From Macrothele yani (Eukaryota; Arthropoda; Arachnida; Araneae; Macrothelidae), in NCBI GenBank assembly GCA_039090855.1, contig CM076991.1:73845349-73909348 (forward strand): a stretch of 64,000 nucleotides of DNA, given 5' to 3'. Positions 9,801 to 20,316 of this stretch are shown in pieces; within the stretch, counting starts at the first letter, position 1; every line of letters starts with the position of its first letter. The notes beneath the pieces were generated by a model that searched no databases, had not been told where the DNA came from, and saw only the letters and a list, made by a program, of their open reading frames with translations. Position numbers and translations under genes: made by a program.

Positions 9801-11333
9801 GATAAACTCCGAAGTTCAGAATCTCGAAGTTCTTTTAACTATTAATGCGCAAGATAACTATGACTCTGATGAATCAAAAGCGTAACTAGTATTTTATTAT
9901 ATATTAATAGTAAAGAATACGTTCATCTAGGTGAAATGAAAGGCAGTATCAATTAATAAATTCTTCAAAGCAAGGCAAAATCTGTGTGAATAATTACTTT
10001 CTCTTTCTAATAACCAATTTGTTTTGCAGAATTCTGCCCAAAATATGTGCATACAAATTACATCCAATATACTGTATGATTCTCACTTCAGTGAGGCGTA
10101 GAGGCCTTATTCTTTTAGAAAGAGTAAAGTTTACGCCCTATTCACTAAAGAGGAAAAGAAACAGTTTAAGTACACTTCTAAATAATGAAATCTGAAGTGT
10201 AATAAGTGTGCCTTTTAACAAAAATTATATTCAGATATATAAATTTTAAAAACACTTCGGAATTTTTTCGGAAATTCCTTGACAACGAAAGTATGGTGTT
10301 CACGAACACGCAATTTTTTATTTTTACCTATGTTGATGCTAGAGTGAATGAAAAATTCAATTAAAAATGGAAAATCTTGGTCACGCTTATTTTTATCACA
10401 ATAACCACAAATATGTTTTTCCGCCACTTTAACAAAAAAAAAAATGTTCGTGGAAGAGCCTAAATATGAGTATGTATAAGTATGTACAAAAATAGGATCA
10501 TGTATGAGTATATACCAAAATTCTGTTCGTATTAATTATGCATTTGCACTCTTCGAACAATGTGTAACAATGCCTCGTTCACGTTACTAGCATTAGTAAA
10601 GGTTCTTGGGTGCGCCATTCATTACAAGTATAAAATTATGTTTAACAAGTTTTTCGAAAATGACAAAAATTCCGAAGTAGAATGCAAAAAGTGAAAATAC
10701 AACTTTGTTTTAGAGAACAAAGTTGTATTTCACTTTAAGTGAAAATACAACTTTCTTAGCTTAACGAAGTGGTTTTATTTGCAAATGATTTTTTTTTCAA
10801 GTGAACGTGCTTACTATTTATGGCCATTTTTGAATCCAAAAATGGCGATAAAACACATCTCAATTGAAAAAAAAAAATGGTATTTGGAGAAATGTCTTAC
10901 TTTTGCAGTTGTTTTTTTTTTAACCTGTATCCCACAGATTTTTACTATACTGTAGAAAATAGTGTGTATTCACAAAAAATTACTGAAAATAACATGCAGC
11001 AAAGTTACCCGTAGGTCTATGTTTAACGACATTCCTGTTTTCAAAAGTTTGTTTCTAACTTCACTATTTTGACGGATTTTCCTTTGTCAGTAAGGTCAAA
11101 CTGACTTTCTTGAGTTTATTTTTAACTCCAGTATTAACATTTCTTCCGTTGTTTGTAATTCGTTTTAAACTTCAGTAGTTCGACAGATTTTCCGTTGTTG
11201 TTTCAAATAAACTCAAAGTCAGTTTCAGAGTTTTCCGTTATTATTACACAAAAACTTCAATCTTGACTTTTTCAGCCCTTTTAGCAGAGATTCTTATCTG
11301 GCGTACGATGTGAACGAATCCTTTTCTTTTCGT
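9801..11333. other. AT-rich intergenic DNA
   Basis: No recognisable gene or transposon. It contains the hairpin at 10691-10733 and loosely repeated GACGGATTTTCC/GTTGTT phrases at 11060-11260. Confidence 0.55.
10691..10733. repeat. 18-bp-arm inverted repeat (hairpin)
   Basis: GTGAAAATACAACTTTGTT is followed after a short loop by AACAAAGTTGTATTTCAC. A third partial copy, GTGAAAATACAACTTTCTT, follows directly in direct orientation. Confidence 0.75.
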
Positions 11334-11394
11334 GGCGTTGAAACCGGGTACGTCTTCAACGCCAGTGAGGCGCTCTACCGACTGAGCTAGGACC
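11334..11394 (-). repeat. tRNA-like sequence, degenerate (SINE head or tRNA pseudogene)
   Basis: On the minus strand there is a good A box (TAGCTCAGTCGG) and a damaged B box (GGTTTCAACGCC) at tRNA-like spacing. The acceptor and T stems do not close cleanly, so it is not a functional tRNA gene. Confidence 0.55.
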
Positions 11395-11683
11395 CTTAAC
11401 ACTTTACCACATAGATAAGGTAAAAATCAAGAGGACTCCAATTACGTGATCATGAAATGCTTTTCGCGTTATTAATGCTGGTCAATGAGTCATTTTATTT
11501 TCTGTACGAGCTCATTATTTTTCTGAATAGGTTTGTAATAATTAAATTTTTTCTGTAGTAGGTCTTATCACAAATTATTTTTTTTTCTTGTGATTTTGGA
11601 AGCAACTGAATGATGTGGAACTTGATCTTTTTAAACAGACCTGTTGTTTTCAAAATGAATGTTTGGAACACCAGATGACTTTT

Positions 11684-11853
11684 TTTTGTAGGTTTAACGA
11701 CCATCGTGAGCAACTCAATGCACTATAAACAGTCTCCCATCTTTAATTTAGGATAACTGGTTCCAGGGAAGGGAGATAGCCGGCGCCGTAAGACAACACA
11801 ACTTTCACGCCTCACGAGATCCGAACACTGACCATCTCGGACGAACGGTCACG
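11684..11853 (-). mobile_element. SINE family A, degenerate copy
   Basis: It matches the family-A body (GGTTTAACGACCATCGTGAGC, CTGGTTCCAGGGAAGGGAG) in reverse orientation but has lost much of its B box and head. AGATGACTTTT flanks both sides (11673-11683 and 11854-11864), a target duplication. Its divergence marks it as older than the other copies. Confidence 0.85.
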
Positions 11854-12069
11854 AGATGACTTTTAATTATGTTTGGTAAAAAGTGAAATGTAGTGCTTCA
11901 TAGCATTACTTTACTAAACATGAAAAAATAAAATCTATTCTTGACAGATATTATCTCTTGTCTTAAGGAGTCCACAGACTAATACATACACATCAAACTT
12001 TCACTCCTACAATTTCTTATAGTAACGTAGTGTACAATAACTGGTGTACCAGATGGGAGAAGAGGGGAG

Positions 12070-12566
12070 GAAGATCAGACTTCGAAGAGCAGAGATATCG
12101 AGAAAAACTGATTAAACATTTGCGTTCCCTAGCGAGAAAAAATGCGTATTACTTTGGGTAGGAAAAGCATTTTAGCTTTCGTAGTTGGTAGCATCTGGCC
12201 GAAGACGAATTTTTCCGATCAGGTTCTTAGACGCGTAGATGTTGCTGCAAATATGCTGTGAACGGGAAAGTGACTTATGCCTACTGATGGTAAACTTGTA
12301 CGTTAAGAAAAATTTGAAAATTATGGGCTAAACATTCCGCGCGAGACATGCTGTTTGACAAAGAAAGAATTTTTCAAATCGGACTCTTAGAAGCAGGGAT
12401 ATCAAGAAAAATAAGTTTCACGTGTACGCACCCTGGCGGCAAAATTGTGCAATAATTTAAACAAAATATACACAAGTTTTCCTTGGGGAGCGATGTATGA
12501 CCTCAAACGTTTTCAATCGAATTTTCAGGAACAGAGATACTGCTGCAAATACAACGGAAACGTAAA
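12070..12566. repeat. Degenerate ~150-bp satellite, left part of a split array
   Basis: Units carry the landmark ATTTTTCAAATCGGACTCTTAGAAGCAG...GATATC followed by an ACGCACCCTGGCGG-like segment. The same unit recurs at 17.5-18.0 and 31.5-33.5 kb and in short stretches up to 47.5 kb. Tc1-B inserted within this array. Confidence 0.7.
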
Positions 12567-12726
12567 TACACAGTCGAGTCACATTATTGTTACCATCTCC
12601 TACTTTTGACATCAACAGCGCGTAGCCAATGAATAAAGGCACGTGTCACGAGCTGGCTTGGAGGGCATATAAGGTGTGCCGTAGGCATTCTGAAAACATC
12701 ACTCGTTGCTGTCGTGGATAAAAAAG

Positions 12727-13613
12727 CGATTTATCAGATTTGCAAAAAGGAATGATTATCGGCTTTCGGGCCAACGGTAGCAGTATTTCGAACAGCGCAG
12801 TTTGTGAACTGTTCGAGTGCGAATGTGGTTAAAGTGTATCGTGATGGGAGAAATGGCACCATTGCGAATAAGCGACGTGGAAACTGCGGAGCACCTCGTG
12901 ATATTGATGAGAGAGATGAGCGTAGGCTGCTAAGGTGCGTGAGTGCCGATCGACACGCTAAGGTGGAGCAACTCACTGGCCGAATGAACCAGGGGGCTAC
13001 CGGAAGTACGTCTAAAACGACAGTTCAGCGAATCCTACTGCGTATGGGGCTCCGATGCAGACGGATGGTTACTGCACCTATGCTAACGAAAGTGCATCGG
13101 CAGAAAAAGCTTACATTTACACGGCAGTATTGGAATTGGACCTCTGCCGATTGGCAAAGCATTGTCTTCTCCGATGAGTCACGTATTCTGCTTCATCAAA
13201 CGGATGGACATTGACGTATAAGGCGAAAAACATCACAGAACAGACACTCTTCAACCATTGCTGGAAGAACACAAGCTGGTTGGGGAAGCGTTATGGTGTG
13301 GGGAATGTTTTCGTTTTATTCTCTAGATTCACTCATACCTGTGGAAGGCACTGTGGACCGAATTCGCTATGAATCCATCCTTGCAGACCACGTACACTCA
13401 TGCATGCTGATTGCCTTCCCTGGGGCGGATGGAATCTTCCAGCACGATATTGTGACGTGTCAACAGCTGGAAATGTCCGAGAGCGGTTGGGGAAGCACGA
13501 TGAAGACTTCAAAGTATACTTCCCTAGCCCCCTAATTCCCCAGACTTAAACCCAATTGAGCATCTGTGGGACCACCTCGATCGTGTTGTTCGTTCTATGG
13601 ATCCTCCACGACG
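12727..13613 (+). pseudogene. Tc1-B transposase, main part
   Basis: The helix-turn-helix part begins DLSDLQKGMIIGFRANG (about 12732), then a frameshift near 12810 leads into the long frame NVVKVYRDGRNGTIANKRRG to VFSDESRILLHQTDGH (stop near 13214). A third frame carries VMVWGMFSFYS and FQHDIVTC, where the usual QQDNAPCH block is altered although its Asp remains. [17 protein letters not shown] follows near 13540-13600 in another frame. It breaks off at PPRRT, where the inserted element starts. Confidence 0.85.
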
Positions 13614-15583
13614 CACAGTGGTTACAAACACAAATCTAGCTGATCAAAATTAATAACTCCTCTCCTATAAAACAGATTCTCATAGAATTTTATACGAATT
13701 TACAAATTGCATTTTCAATTAATGTGTTTATTGTGTTAAAGATATCAACGAAATATTCGTATAGTTTTGTAAGATTTAGTGCAAATGTTTTTTAGGTCTT
13801 TGTTCTTATTTTAAAAAAATAACAAATTAATAGGATTAAAACAACACCAATTGTGGTCAAATAAACACACATTTCAAATATTTACAGGCTTCAGAGAGAT
13901 GTACATCTATTCATTTTCCAACAACATCATCATCACATCGCTTCCACCTGGATCTTGGAGCAATCTCAGTATATTTGAGTAGTCTCAGTAGTATTTTGAC
14001 GTTTGACTCGAAGATTGCTTACAATTGGGTCCGAGGAAATTAATAGCGTTTGCATCAAGTCCGTTATTGTATCGGCTCTACAAAATTTACGAGTATGATT
14101 TTCCCTGAAATTCTTATAGTCCTTATTCCGGGCTTCTTGATCTTCCTCAGACATCATCCCAACTGGAAGTACGGCTTTCTTTATCAACGGTGCACCATGG
14201 AGAAGTATCTTATGCACACTTTGTGGCATATAACACCACTTATATCTTCGGATGTATAATTCTGCTGTGTCGAAGCAGTATTTTTCAAACTCTCCATTGC
14301 TAATGCTGTAACCACTGGCGATTGTTTTAATGATGGTTCCAAATTGCCGAATCAGCTCTTCATCTACGCTAGTAATATCTGATGCTAAAGCTGGATCTTC
14401 AAAGAACCTCCGCGTCCTATTTACGTCATGTGTCGTACAAAATCCTGGTTTGTGTATGTCGACAAAAAGCCCAATTTCTTTGTGAAAGCGATCTTGTATT
14501 CTTTTTTTTTTTTTTTTTCGTTCTTCAACCTGCCTGAGCTTTGTTTTCTTTTTGTATTTGCCACGATTCAATGTCTAATCTATATGATATTTGCATGATG
14601 CACTCGAAAAATTTAATTCACGAGTGAATTCTTGATAAGCCCAGGGTCAGTGCTGTTTCATTTGGATGTTTTGTCCGAATAAGGCTAAGTTTGTTCATTT
14701 GTAAGGGAGTTGCCCCACACACATGACAATTTTGCGATGCTTGATTTTCAGAGCACACAACAAATCTTTCCGTCGATCATTGTGAGAACAAGTTCCTGCC
14801 TCACAAGAATTTCACGATCTTCTACGTGTACAACAGTGGGATATAATGCAGCTATTTGCGATTTTATATTGTGGATTTTTTTCCTTGTTAACTCTGGACT
14901 TTCTTTCTTTAAAATACTCTTGATGGGCCGACAGTATTTTGCCGACGAAGGCAAAGGATTTTGCTACAAAATTACTTTTTTCTCTGGACTTGTACTACTT
15001 CCAACGGAAGAATACTTGGTCATCTGCAGTGGCACCATTGATATAACAAATGTATACGAATCATCAACACCCTCTTGCGTTGCCGAAAATAGCTACTTAT
15101 ACTGACTTTGTCCAGAGGCGCCATCACAGCCCCATTTGACGACCATATTTAGTGTTGGAAGTGTGTCTCAGCCTACTCGGACTTGCTGTAACACCTGCAG
15201 CTGTACTGACACTAAACGGTGTATAATGTGATCAAGAATGACTGCAGTTGTACCGTGCAGAGTAGTAAGTCATCTCCATTTTTTCTGGATAGCATCGCTT
15301 TTTTGCCTCAAGAAGGATATGATAATTTGGGAAAATATCAGCATTGTGAGCTATGCCTAGAGATGTATTGTTCCTTTGTAAGCTTTTTATCCACGAAAAA
15401 GGCTAATGCTTCGTCACATGTCATTTTAATGGGCGCTTTGTTACTTGAAGATTGATAGGCTTTTTTTATTTTCGTGGCCCTTTCTGGGGAAAAACTTTAT
15501 ACTTGCTTTATTATTTGTGCTGCATCACGCCTGCCTGCAGATCGCAAACCCATTTCCGCAAAAAGAACAATCTCACCGAAAGT

Positions 15584-16143
15584 GTGTGTTTCCTATTGGC
15601 CGTCACCGGGAATCGAACCCAGGTCTTCCAGTTACGCGCCGCATATGCTTCCACTGCACCACAGCGGCCTTGAATTCCTCCAGACTCACATACACCAAAT
15701 TGCCTCTTAGAGCCCCGCACAATGCTGGGGATTCACCAAAGATGGTAAGCAGCAACTGAGCAAATAATTAATTAGAAGGCGAATGAATAATTAATACAGA
15801 CATTTGACATGGATTAGGAACATCAAACAGAGGACTTCGCTTTTTCCACGTTTATAAGCGAGTCACGGAAAAATTATCATTGGCCGCCACCGGGAATCGA
15901 ACCCAGGGTCTTCCAGTTACGGGCCGGATATGCTTCCATTTGGTGTATGTGAGTCTGGAGGAATTCGAGGCCGCTGTGGTGAGTGTAAGCATATCCGGCG
16001 CGTAACTGAAAGACCCTGGGTTCGATTCCCGGTGGCGGCCAATGAGAATTTTTCCGTGACTCACTTATAAACGCTGAAAAAGCGAAGTCCTCTGTTTGAT
16101 GTTCCTAGTCCATGTCAAATGTCTGTATTAATAGTGTGTTTCC
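15584..16143. mobile_element. SINE family B composite with internal inversion
   Basis: The 10-bp duplication GTGTGTTTCC (15584-15593 and 16134-16143) encloses a 540-bp insertion in the unclassified transposon. Inside are a minus-strand tRNA-like head (15598-15669; A box TGGTGCAGTGG, B box GGTTCGATTCC), then a large inverted repeat whose arms both contain another head. One insertion event containing head-to-head SINE units is the simplest reading. Confidence 0.8.
15792..16130. repeat. 144-bp-arm inverted repeat in the SINE-B composite
   Basis: Arms 15792-15935 and 15987-16130 are nearly identical reverse complements with a spacer of about 50 bp. Each arm holds the B-box side of the tRNA-like head (ATCGAACCC / GGGTTCGAT) and the adjoining body down to TAATACAGAC. 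Confidence 0.9.
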
Positions 16144-17040
16144 AATAATGGTTTCAGTTTCCTTTTTCGACTAATATCGGCACACTCATGGAACAACTTT
16201 CGTAAACGACCTATGATTTTTTTCTTTCTTGAGCACTGTCTACTTCTAAAAAAGTCATTTTAACACTCAACAAATCACTGTTTTTTGGTAAGAATTCTTT
16301 CAATACATAGTGACAGTTAGTCCACCGTTCTTTAAGTTTCTTACAAAATTCAGCACTTTTTTCTGCATTAGTTCACGAATATGTCCCTCAGGATCTTCCA
16401 AGCCATATTTAGTCAATATATAATCACACACATAGGCTAATCTCCTTAAAATATTATTTTCATTGCGCAAAACATCAAACAGCTCTCTCCTTGGAATTCC
16501 GTCCGACATCACTAAAATATTAAAAAAAAAGTTGGTTAAAGTTGGTCATAAAAAAGTTATAATTACATACCTAAATGACTAACTTAAACGCTGAATATAC
16601 TTTTACATCGGACTTTTACGGCCTTTGCTTTTGCAAACCTGTTACTTCAATTACTTCTTTAAAAAATTTCATGGAATACGTCCCTTATAATTAATGAACA
16701 TAAGAACTAAATAACACAATGTTAAAGTTTCAAAATGCACTAAAACTGTAGGCAGATACCTGTAGTTTTATTCACCGAAGACCCGAATAGGATCGAGAAT
16801 AAATTACGTGTGCACAGATCGTAGTTCCGAAGGCAACTGCTGGGCGATGCTAAGGAGAAAACGATGGTTGCACTAAACACGTGACATCTACGTGCTCCTG
16901 CTAAGACCCAATTATTTCTTTTGTAAAACTGATTGTGAGTCGCAACATTTAGGATTACAGTACGACAGTATTTAAGTTGTTTTAAAACTACAACAAATAT
17001 ACCTTTTGATCAGCTAGATTTGTATTTGGAACCACTGTGC

Positions 17041-17210
17041 GAAGTACCCTTCAGCAGCTGTCAGATGCACTGCAGTCAGCATGGCTCCACATACCTGTGA
17101 ACACCTTCCAGCACTTATTGAGTCACTCCCAACCCGTGTAGTTGCTGTCCGTGCTGCACACGGCGGTTACTCTGGATATATGGTGGTCACAAAAATGTGA
17201 CTCAATCGTG
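17041..17210 (+). pseudogene. Tc1-B transposase, displaced C-terminus
   Basis: Reads RSTLQQLSDALQSAW, HIPVNTFQHL, TRVVAVRAAHGGYSGY and MVVTKM, which is the expected C-terminal end of the transposase interrupted at 13613. Its position directly after the inserted element shows that the two pieces were once contiguous. Confidence 0.82.
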
Positions 17211-17227
17211 TATATACTTACACTGTG

Positions 17228-17465
17228 TTTTTTTTTTTTTTTTTTTTTTTTGGGGGGATTGGAGGTTTATCGACCACCGTGAGCAACTCAATGGGCTATA
17301 AGCAGTCGCCCGTCCCTAATTTGGGGTCACTGGTTCCAGGGAAGGGAGAGAGCCAGTGCCGTAAGACAAACACAACATCCATGCCTCACCGGGATTCGAA
17401 CCCGGACCCCGTTCGGACGAATGATCAGAGGCCATCGCTTAGACCACTGCGCCACCGGGGCGGCT
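17228..17465 (-). mobile_element. SINE family A copy with poly(T) end
   Basis: A minus-strand copy with a long T run (the poly(A) tail) at 17228, well-kept body, B box and A box. CTTACACTGTG at 17217-17227 and again at 17466-17476 is an 11-bp target duplication. It inserted into the terminal repeat of Tc1-B. Confidence 0.93.
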
Positions 17466-17478
17466 CTTACACTGTGTA

Positions 17479-17990
17479 GTAAGGAAACAGTTTTAGACCA
17501 AAATTAGAAATTATATAAAGAATGTTTCACATCAAGAACCCTGTCGCGTTTTTCTTTTGTTATTTTTTTCAAATCGGACTTTTAGAAACTGCGATATGGG
17601 GAAATGGCAATTTAAATTACGCCCCCTCCCCTAGCGAAAAAGCTGTTATTACTTAGAAAAGAAACGCTAACCAATAGAGTCTTCGTATTAAATGGTACAG
17701 GAGGAAAAAAAGAATCTTTTCAGTCGGATATTTAGAAGCAATTATGTGGAATAATATGTATTTTGAATTCCATAGCATCTGCATTTACGCCTTCTAATGG
17801 CAAAGTTATGTACCGGAAAAGGACAGGAAAGCATGGATGATCGTACCCACATTTCGGCTTTCCCAATGTAAAAATAGTTTTACAAATATGACTAATAGTT
17901 GCAGTGATATGATGTCCACAGGCGGATGGACGGTCGGACAGATGGACGGATAAAATGATACTATAAGCACATACATTTTTTACGAAAAGA
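17479..17990. repeat. Degenerate ~150-bp satellite, right part of the split array
   Basis: Landmarks AAATCGGACTTTTAGAAACTG (17574) and CAGTCGGATATTTAGAAGCAA (17721) are 150 bp apart, with a further unit near 17890 leading into a GGACGG-rich end. Confidence 0.7.
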
Positions 17991-18615
17991 AAACAGTGCT
18001 AGAAATGGCAATTTATAGTAAATAGGGGATAAGAATTGCGGAAAGATTTCTGAAAATTCAGAATTTTCTCGGATTTGAAATTCAGATTTTTTATCATCAT
18101 TTGAATTTTCTCGGCTATCCGTGAAATTCAGATTTTGCTATCGTCATTTCATATAAAAAATTGAATAAGGAATTTGCTTCGTTAATTCACGAAGGGAATC
18201 ACGTAAAATGGATTCTGAATTTCAGGAAATGTTTTACAGTGCACCGAACATTCTTCATTCATTCACTTGGCTTATTGGCAAGTGGCGTTATTTTTCAGAG
18301 GCACAATTATTCCGATGAAGATTTAAGAGTAAACACAGGTTAAAGACAAAAAGACGAACTATCCCTTAAAAAAAGAAAAACAGAAAGGAAGAAAATAGTA
18401 AAAGAAAAAAAAAAAAAAAGAACCGAATGAGATGCAGACTTTTGTTGACGATAACTGAACCCCAAAACCAGTTTTCGAGCCGTATCGGTTGTTTAGCGGC
18501 AGCGTCTCAAAACATGTTTTTTGAGTGCTTGTTTGCCGTTTGGAACTGCTGTAGGCAGTGATCAACAGATTTCTTCATATTTAATAATTAGGACGTTCAC
18601 CATTTATACTCAATA
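17991..18615. other. AT-rich, no recognisable gene
   Basis: Contains a near-direct repeat of AGAATTTTCTCGG/GAATTTTCTCGG (18060-18120) and an A-rich tract at 18365-18420. The short frames here match nothing I recognise. Confidence 0.5.
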
Positions 18616-18762
18616 TAGTATAACTATAATAATAATAATCCGAAAGTTAGCTCTCTTCCTTCCTTGAAAAAGCCATCTGGCTGATGTGCGAAAGCTTGGA
18701 AAGTTTTATTTTTATACTACGCCTAGAAATTTCGAATTATTATTATAGTTATACTATTTTGA
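18616..18762 (+). repeat. Penelope-family-1 terminal fragment inside an inverted repeat
   Basis: The segment CCTTGAAAAAGCCATCTGG, CTGATGTGCGAAAGCTTGG matches the 3' end of the Penelope copies at 31065-31110 and, inverted, near 19135-19175. It is bracketed by AGTATAACTATAATAATAAT (18616) and its reverse complement ending near 18762. Confidence 0.75.
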
Positions 18763-18837
18763 GATTTCTTCATACTTCCAAAAATAATTTTTAGCCTATT
18801 AAATTATTCCTTCGTACAATTTTCTGAACAACCCTAA

Positions 18838-19052
18838 TTTCAAACTTGATACAGAAACTTTGAATACTCGGACTTCAAACCATGGAAATGAAGACTATCC
18901 GAACTTCAAACCTAATATTGAAAAGTAGACTACCCGAACTCCAAACCTGCTAAACTTAGATTATCCGGACTTCAAACCTACTGAACGTAGACTGCCCGGA
19001 CTTCAAACCTACTACAGAAACATAGATTACCTGGACTTCAAACCTGATGCAC
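18838..19052. repeat. ~33-bp minisatellite, six copies
   Basis: CGGACTTCAAACC or close variants recur six times with 30-40 bp spacing. The array lies immediately outside the 3' end of the minus-strand Penelope copy. Confidence 0.8.
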
Positions 19053-19325
19053 GAATCATCCGTACTGCATGAGCAGGTTATGGAATAGTACCAGTAATCT
19101 GAATTTCTTGATGTAGAATATGAATCAAAGTTTCCATGCTTTCGCACATCAACCAGATGGCTTTTTCAAGGAAGGTAGGCAGCTAACTGGATAATAGAAC
19201 ACTTCAACAATTTGAACGCGGTGACTTGACTAGACAATAAATGAATAGGCGCAAATGTGATCAGTCATTCGAAGAAACGAGGTCACGTTGATTGGGCACA
19301 CAGTACCGTGGTAGAAAACACAGCA

Positions 19326-20222
19326 TTATTTGAATAACTGATTCCATATGCGTGGCAGCTCCAGAGCGACGCTACCATTGTAAGCCTCGCTGCTGGTCAA
19401 GATTTCCAAGGTTTCGCGAATGGCAGTAGATTTGGGTGTGGAGTATGAAGCTAATTTCTGTATGTCATTCGACATAGGATTAGTGGACTTGAACTTGACC
19501 TCTCTTGATAGGGCAGTGGTTATTTTACAGTCTTTTGTATCCCTTTTTTGTTCGTTGATTCTAATTCCTAACGAACGTTTGGTCATTCCGATATAGTATC
19601 GCCTGGAGCAGTACGGATATTGTAGTGGGATGGCATAAACACCAGCCTCATTGAAGAGGCTTGTCAATATTTCTCTTAAGCATCGTATATAAAGATGCCG
19701 AAGACTTTATGCCGACACCGAAGCTTATCCTCCTGAGCGTGTATTTGAGTTGATAGGAAACTTTTGGAATGTAGAGAATAGATCCCAGTTAGCGAAGTTG
19801 CGGCATAGAAAGATTGACACGGCTGTCCTGGCTTTTTCGATAAATTTATGCATCTGGTTCGACATATATCCTGCCTCAGTGGGCAATTCGACAATGTTTT
19901 TTAGTTCGTATTCTCTAAAACGAACATCGGAGGAGACAGCGAAGGCTCTTCTAATTCGAGAACGGAAGAAGGCCGTCTTGTAATCCTCAGGGCAGAATGA
20001 ACTGCGGAGCATCATGTTGGGAACGGAGGTGGGTTTATAATAGACTTCCATACGAAGCAGTTGTCATGCGATTTTCTCACTAAGACGTCGAGATAAGGTA
20101 AGGTACCACTGCTCTTAAGCTCCATTGTAAATTGATCGTAGGGTGTATGTAATTGAATTTCCGTGCGGCCATGTGAAAAAAAACGCGTCCGCATATCGCA
20201 GCCAGGTGGATATTGGCGAATA
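19326..20222 (-). pseudogene. PLE-1a reverse transcriptase end plus GIY-YIG endonuclease
   Basis: The catalytic RT motif reads YADA (20184-20195), with the second Asp lost. Then come GTLPYLDVLVRKS, EVYYKPTSVPNMMLRSSFCPEDYK and, in the last frame (19667-19326), GVYAIPL and RRYYIGMTKRSLGIRINEQKRD, the GIY-YIG endonuclease core. Penelope-like elements join an RT to a GIY-YIG nuclease for target-primed reverse transcription. The frame is broken three times. Confidence 0.88.
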
Positions 20223-20316
20223 CACTTATTGTCATAAAAATCCACGCACCAAGAGGAGGCGTCGGATTGAAATGAGGTTTTAACAATGAGATGGTCCATA
20301 CCATGGACAGAAGTGA

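Larger units (their letters stand above)
13966..16512 (-). pseudogene. Transposon protein of unknown superfamily, decayed
   Basis: In minus-strand order: the N-terminal frame (16512-16300, SDGIPRRELFDVLRNENN, then NFVRNLKNG), ECADISRKRKLKPLLE near 16150-16190, AEMGLRSAGRRDAAQIIK near 15510-15560, KMTCDEALAFFVDKKLTKEQY near 15360-15430, CHVCGATPLQMN near 14715 (zinc-binding-like C-x2-C), and the long C-terminal frame (14571-13966). The last holds RRFFEDPALASDITSVDEELI, MPQSVHKILLHGAPLI, SEEDQEARNKDYKNFRENHTRK and SSDPIVSNLR. I recall this motif order from a very common, unannotated arthropod repeat protein. No catalytic DDE triad can be assigned by eye. The gene has several frameshifts and a SINE composite inside it. 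Confidence 0.65.
13614..17040 (-). mobile_element. Unclassified DNA transposon inserted in Tc1-B
   Basis: Inverted ends of about 36 bp: the left has CACAGTGGTT and AATCTAGCTGATCAAAA (13614-13649); the right has TTTTGATCAGCTAGATTTGT and AACCACTGTG (17005-17040). It carries one decayed minus-strand gene of a widespread arthropod/Hydra protein family. The junction with the Tc1 target is palindrome-like (CACAGTG and CACTGTG), so the size of the target duplication cannot be settled. I cannot assign it to a named superfamily. Confidence 0.75.
12567..17478 (+). mobile_element. Tc1-B: Tc1-like transposon containing an unclassified transposon and a SINE
   Basis: The left end reads CACAGTCGAGTCACATTATT from 12569. 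The right end, reverse-complemented from 17476, has CACAGTG and then TGAGTCACATTTTTGTGACC. TA flanks both sides (12567-12568 and 17477-17478). The transposase is split: its catalytic part stops at about 13613 and its C-terminus resumes at 17041. The 3.4 kb between is an inserted element, and the SINE at 17228-17465 sits just inside the right end. Confidence 0.88.

Noticed and set aside
11334..11394. Possible functional tRNA gene
   Set aside because: The B box is damaged and stems do not pair; called only tRNA-like.
15445..15759. Overlapping plus-strand frames of 73-104 codons
   Set aside because: They cross a tRNA-derived SINE head (GNRTQVF/REIEPR-like translation of the B box), a common artefact.
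17225..17479. Open frame with a phenylalanine run and PHRDSNPDPVRTNDQRPSLRPL
   Set aside because: Translation of a SINE in reverse; the same peptide appears at the other SINE copies (4.9 and 63.4 kb).
18161..18343. 60-codon plus-strand frame
   Set aside because: Short, no motif, in AT-rich DNA next to simple repeats.
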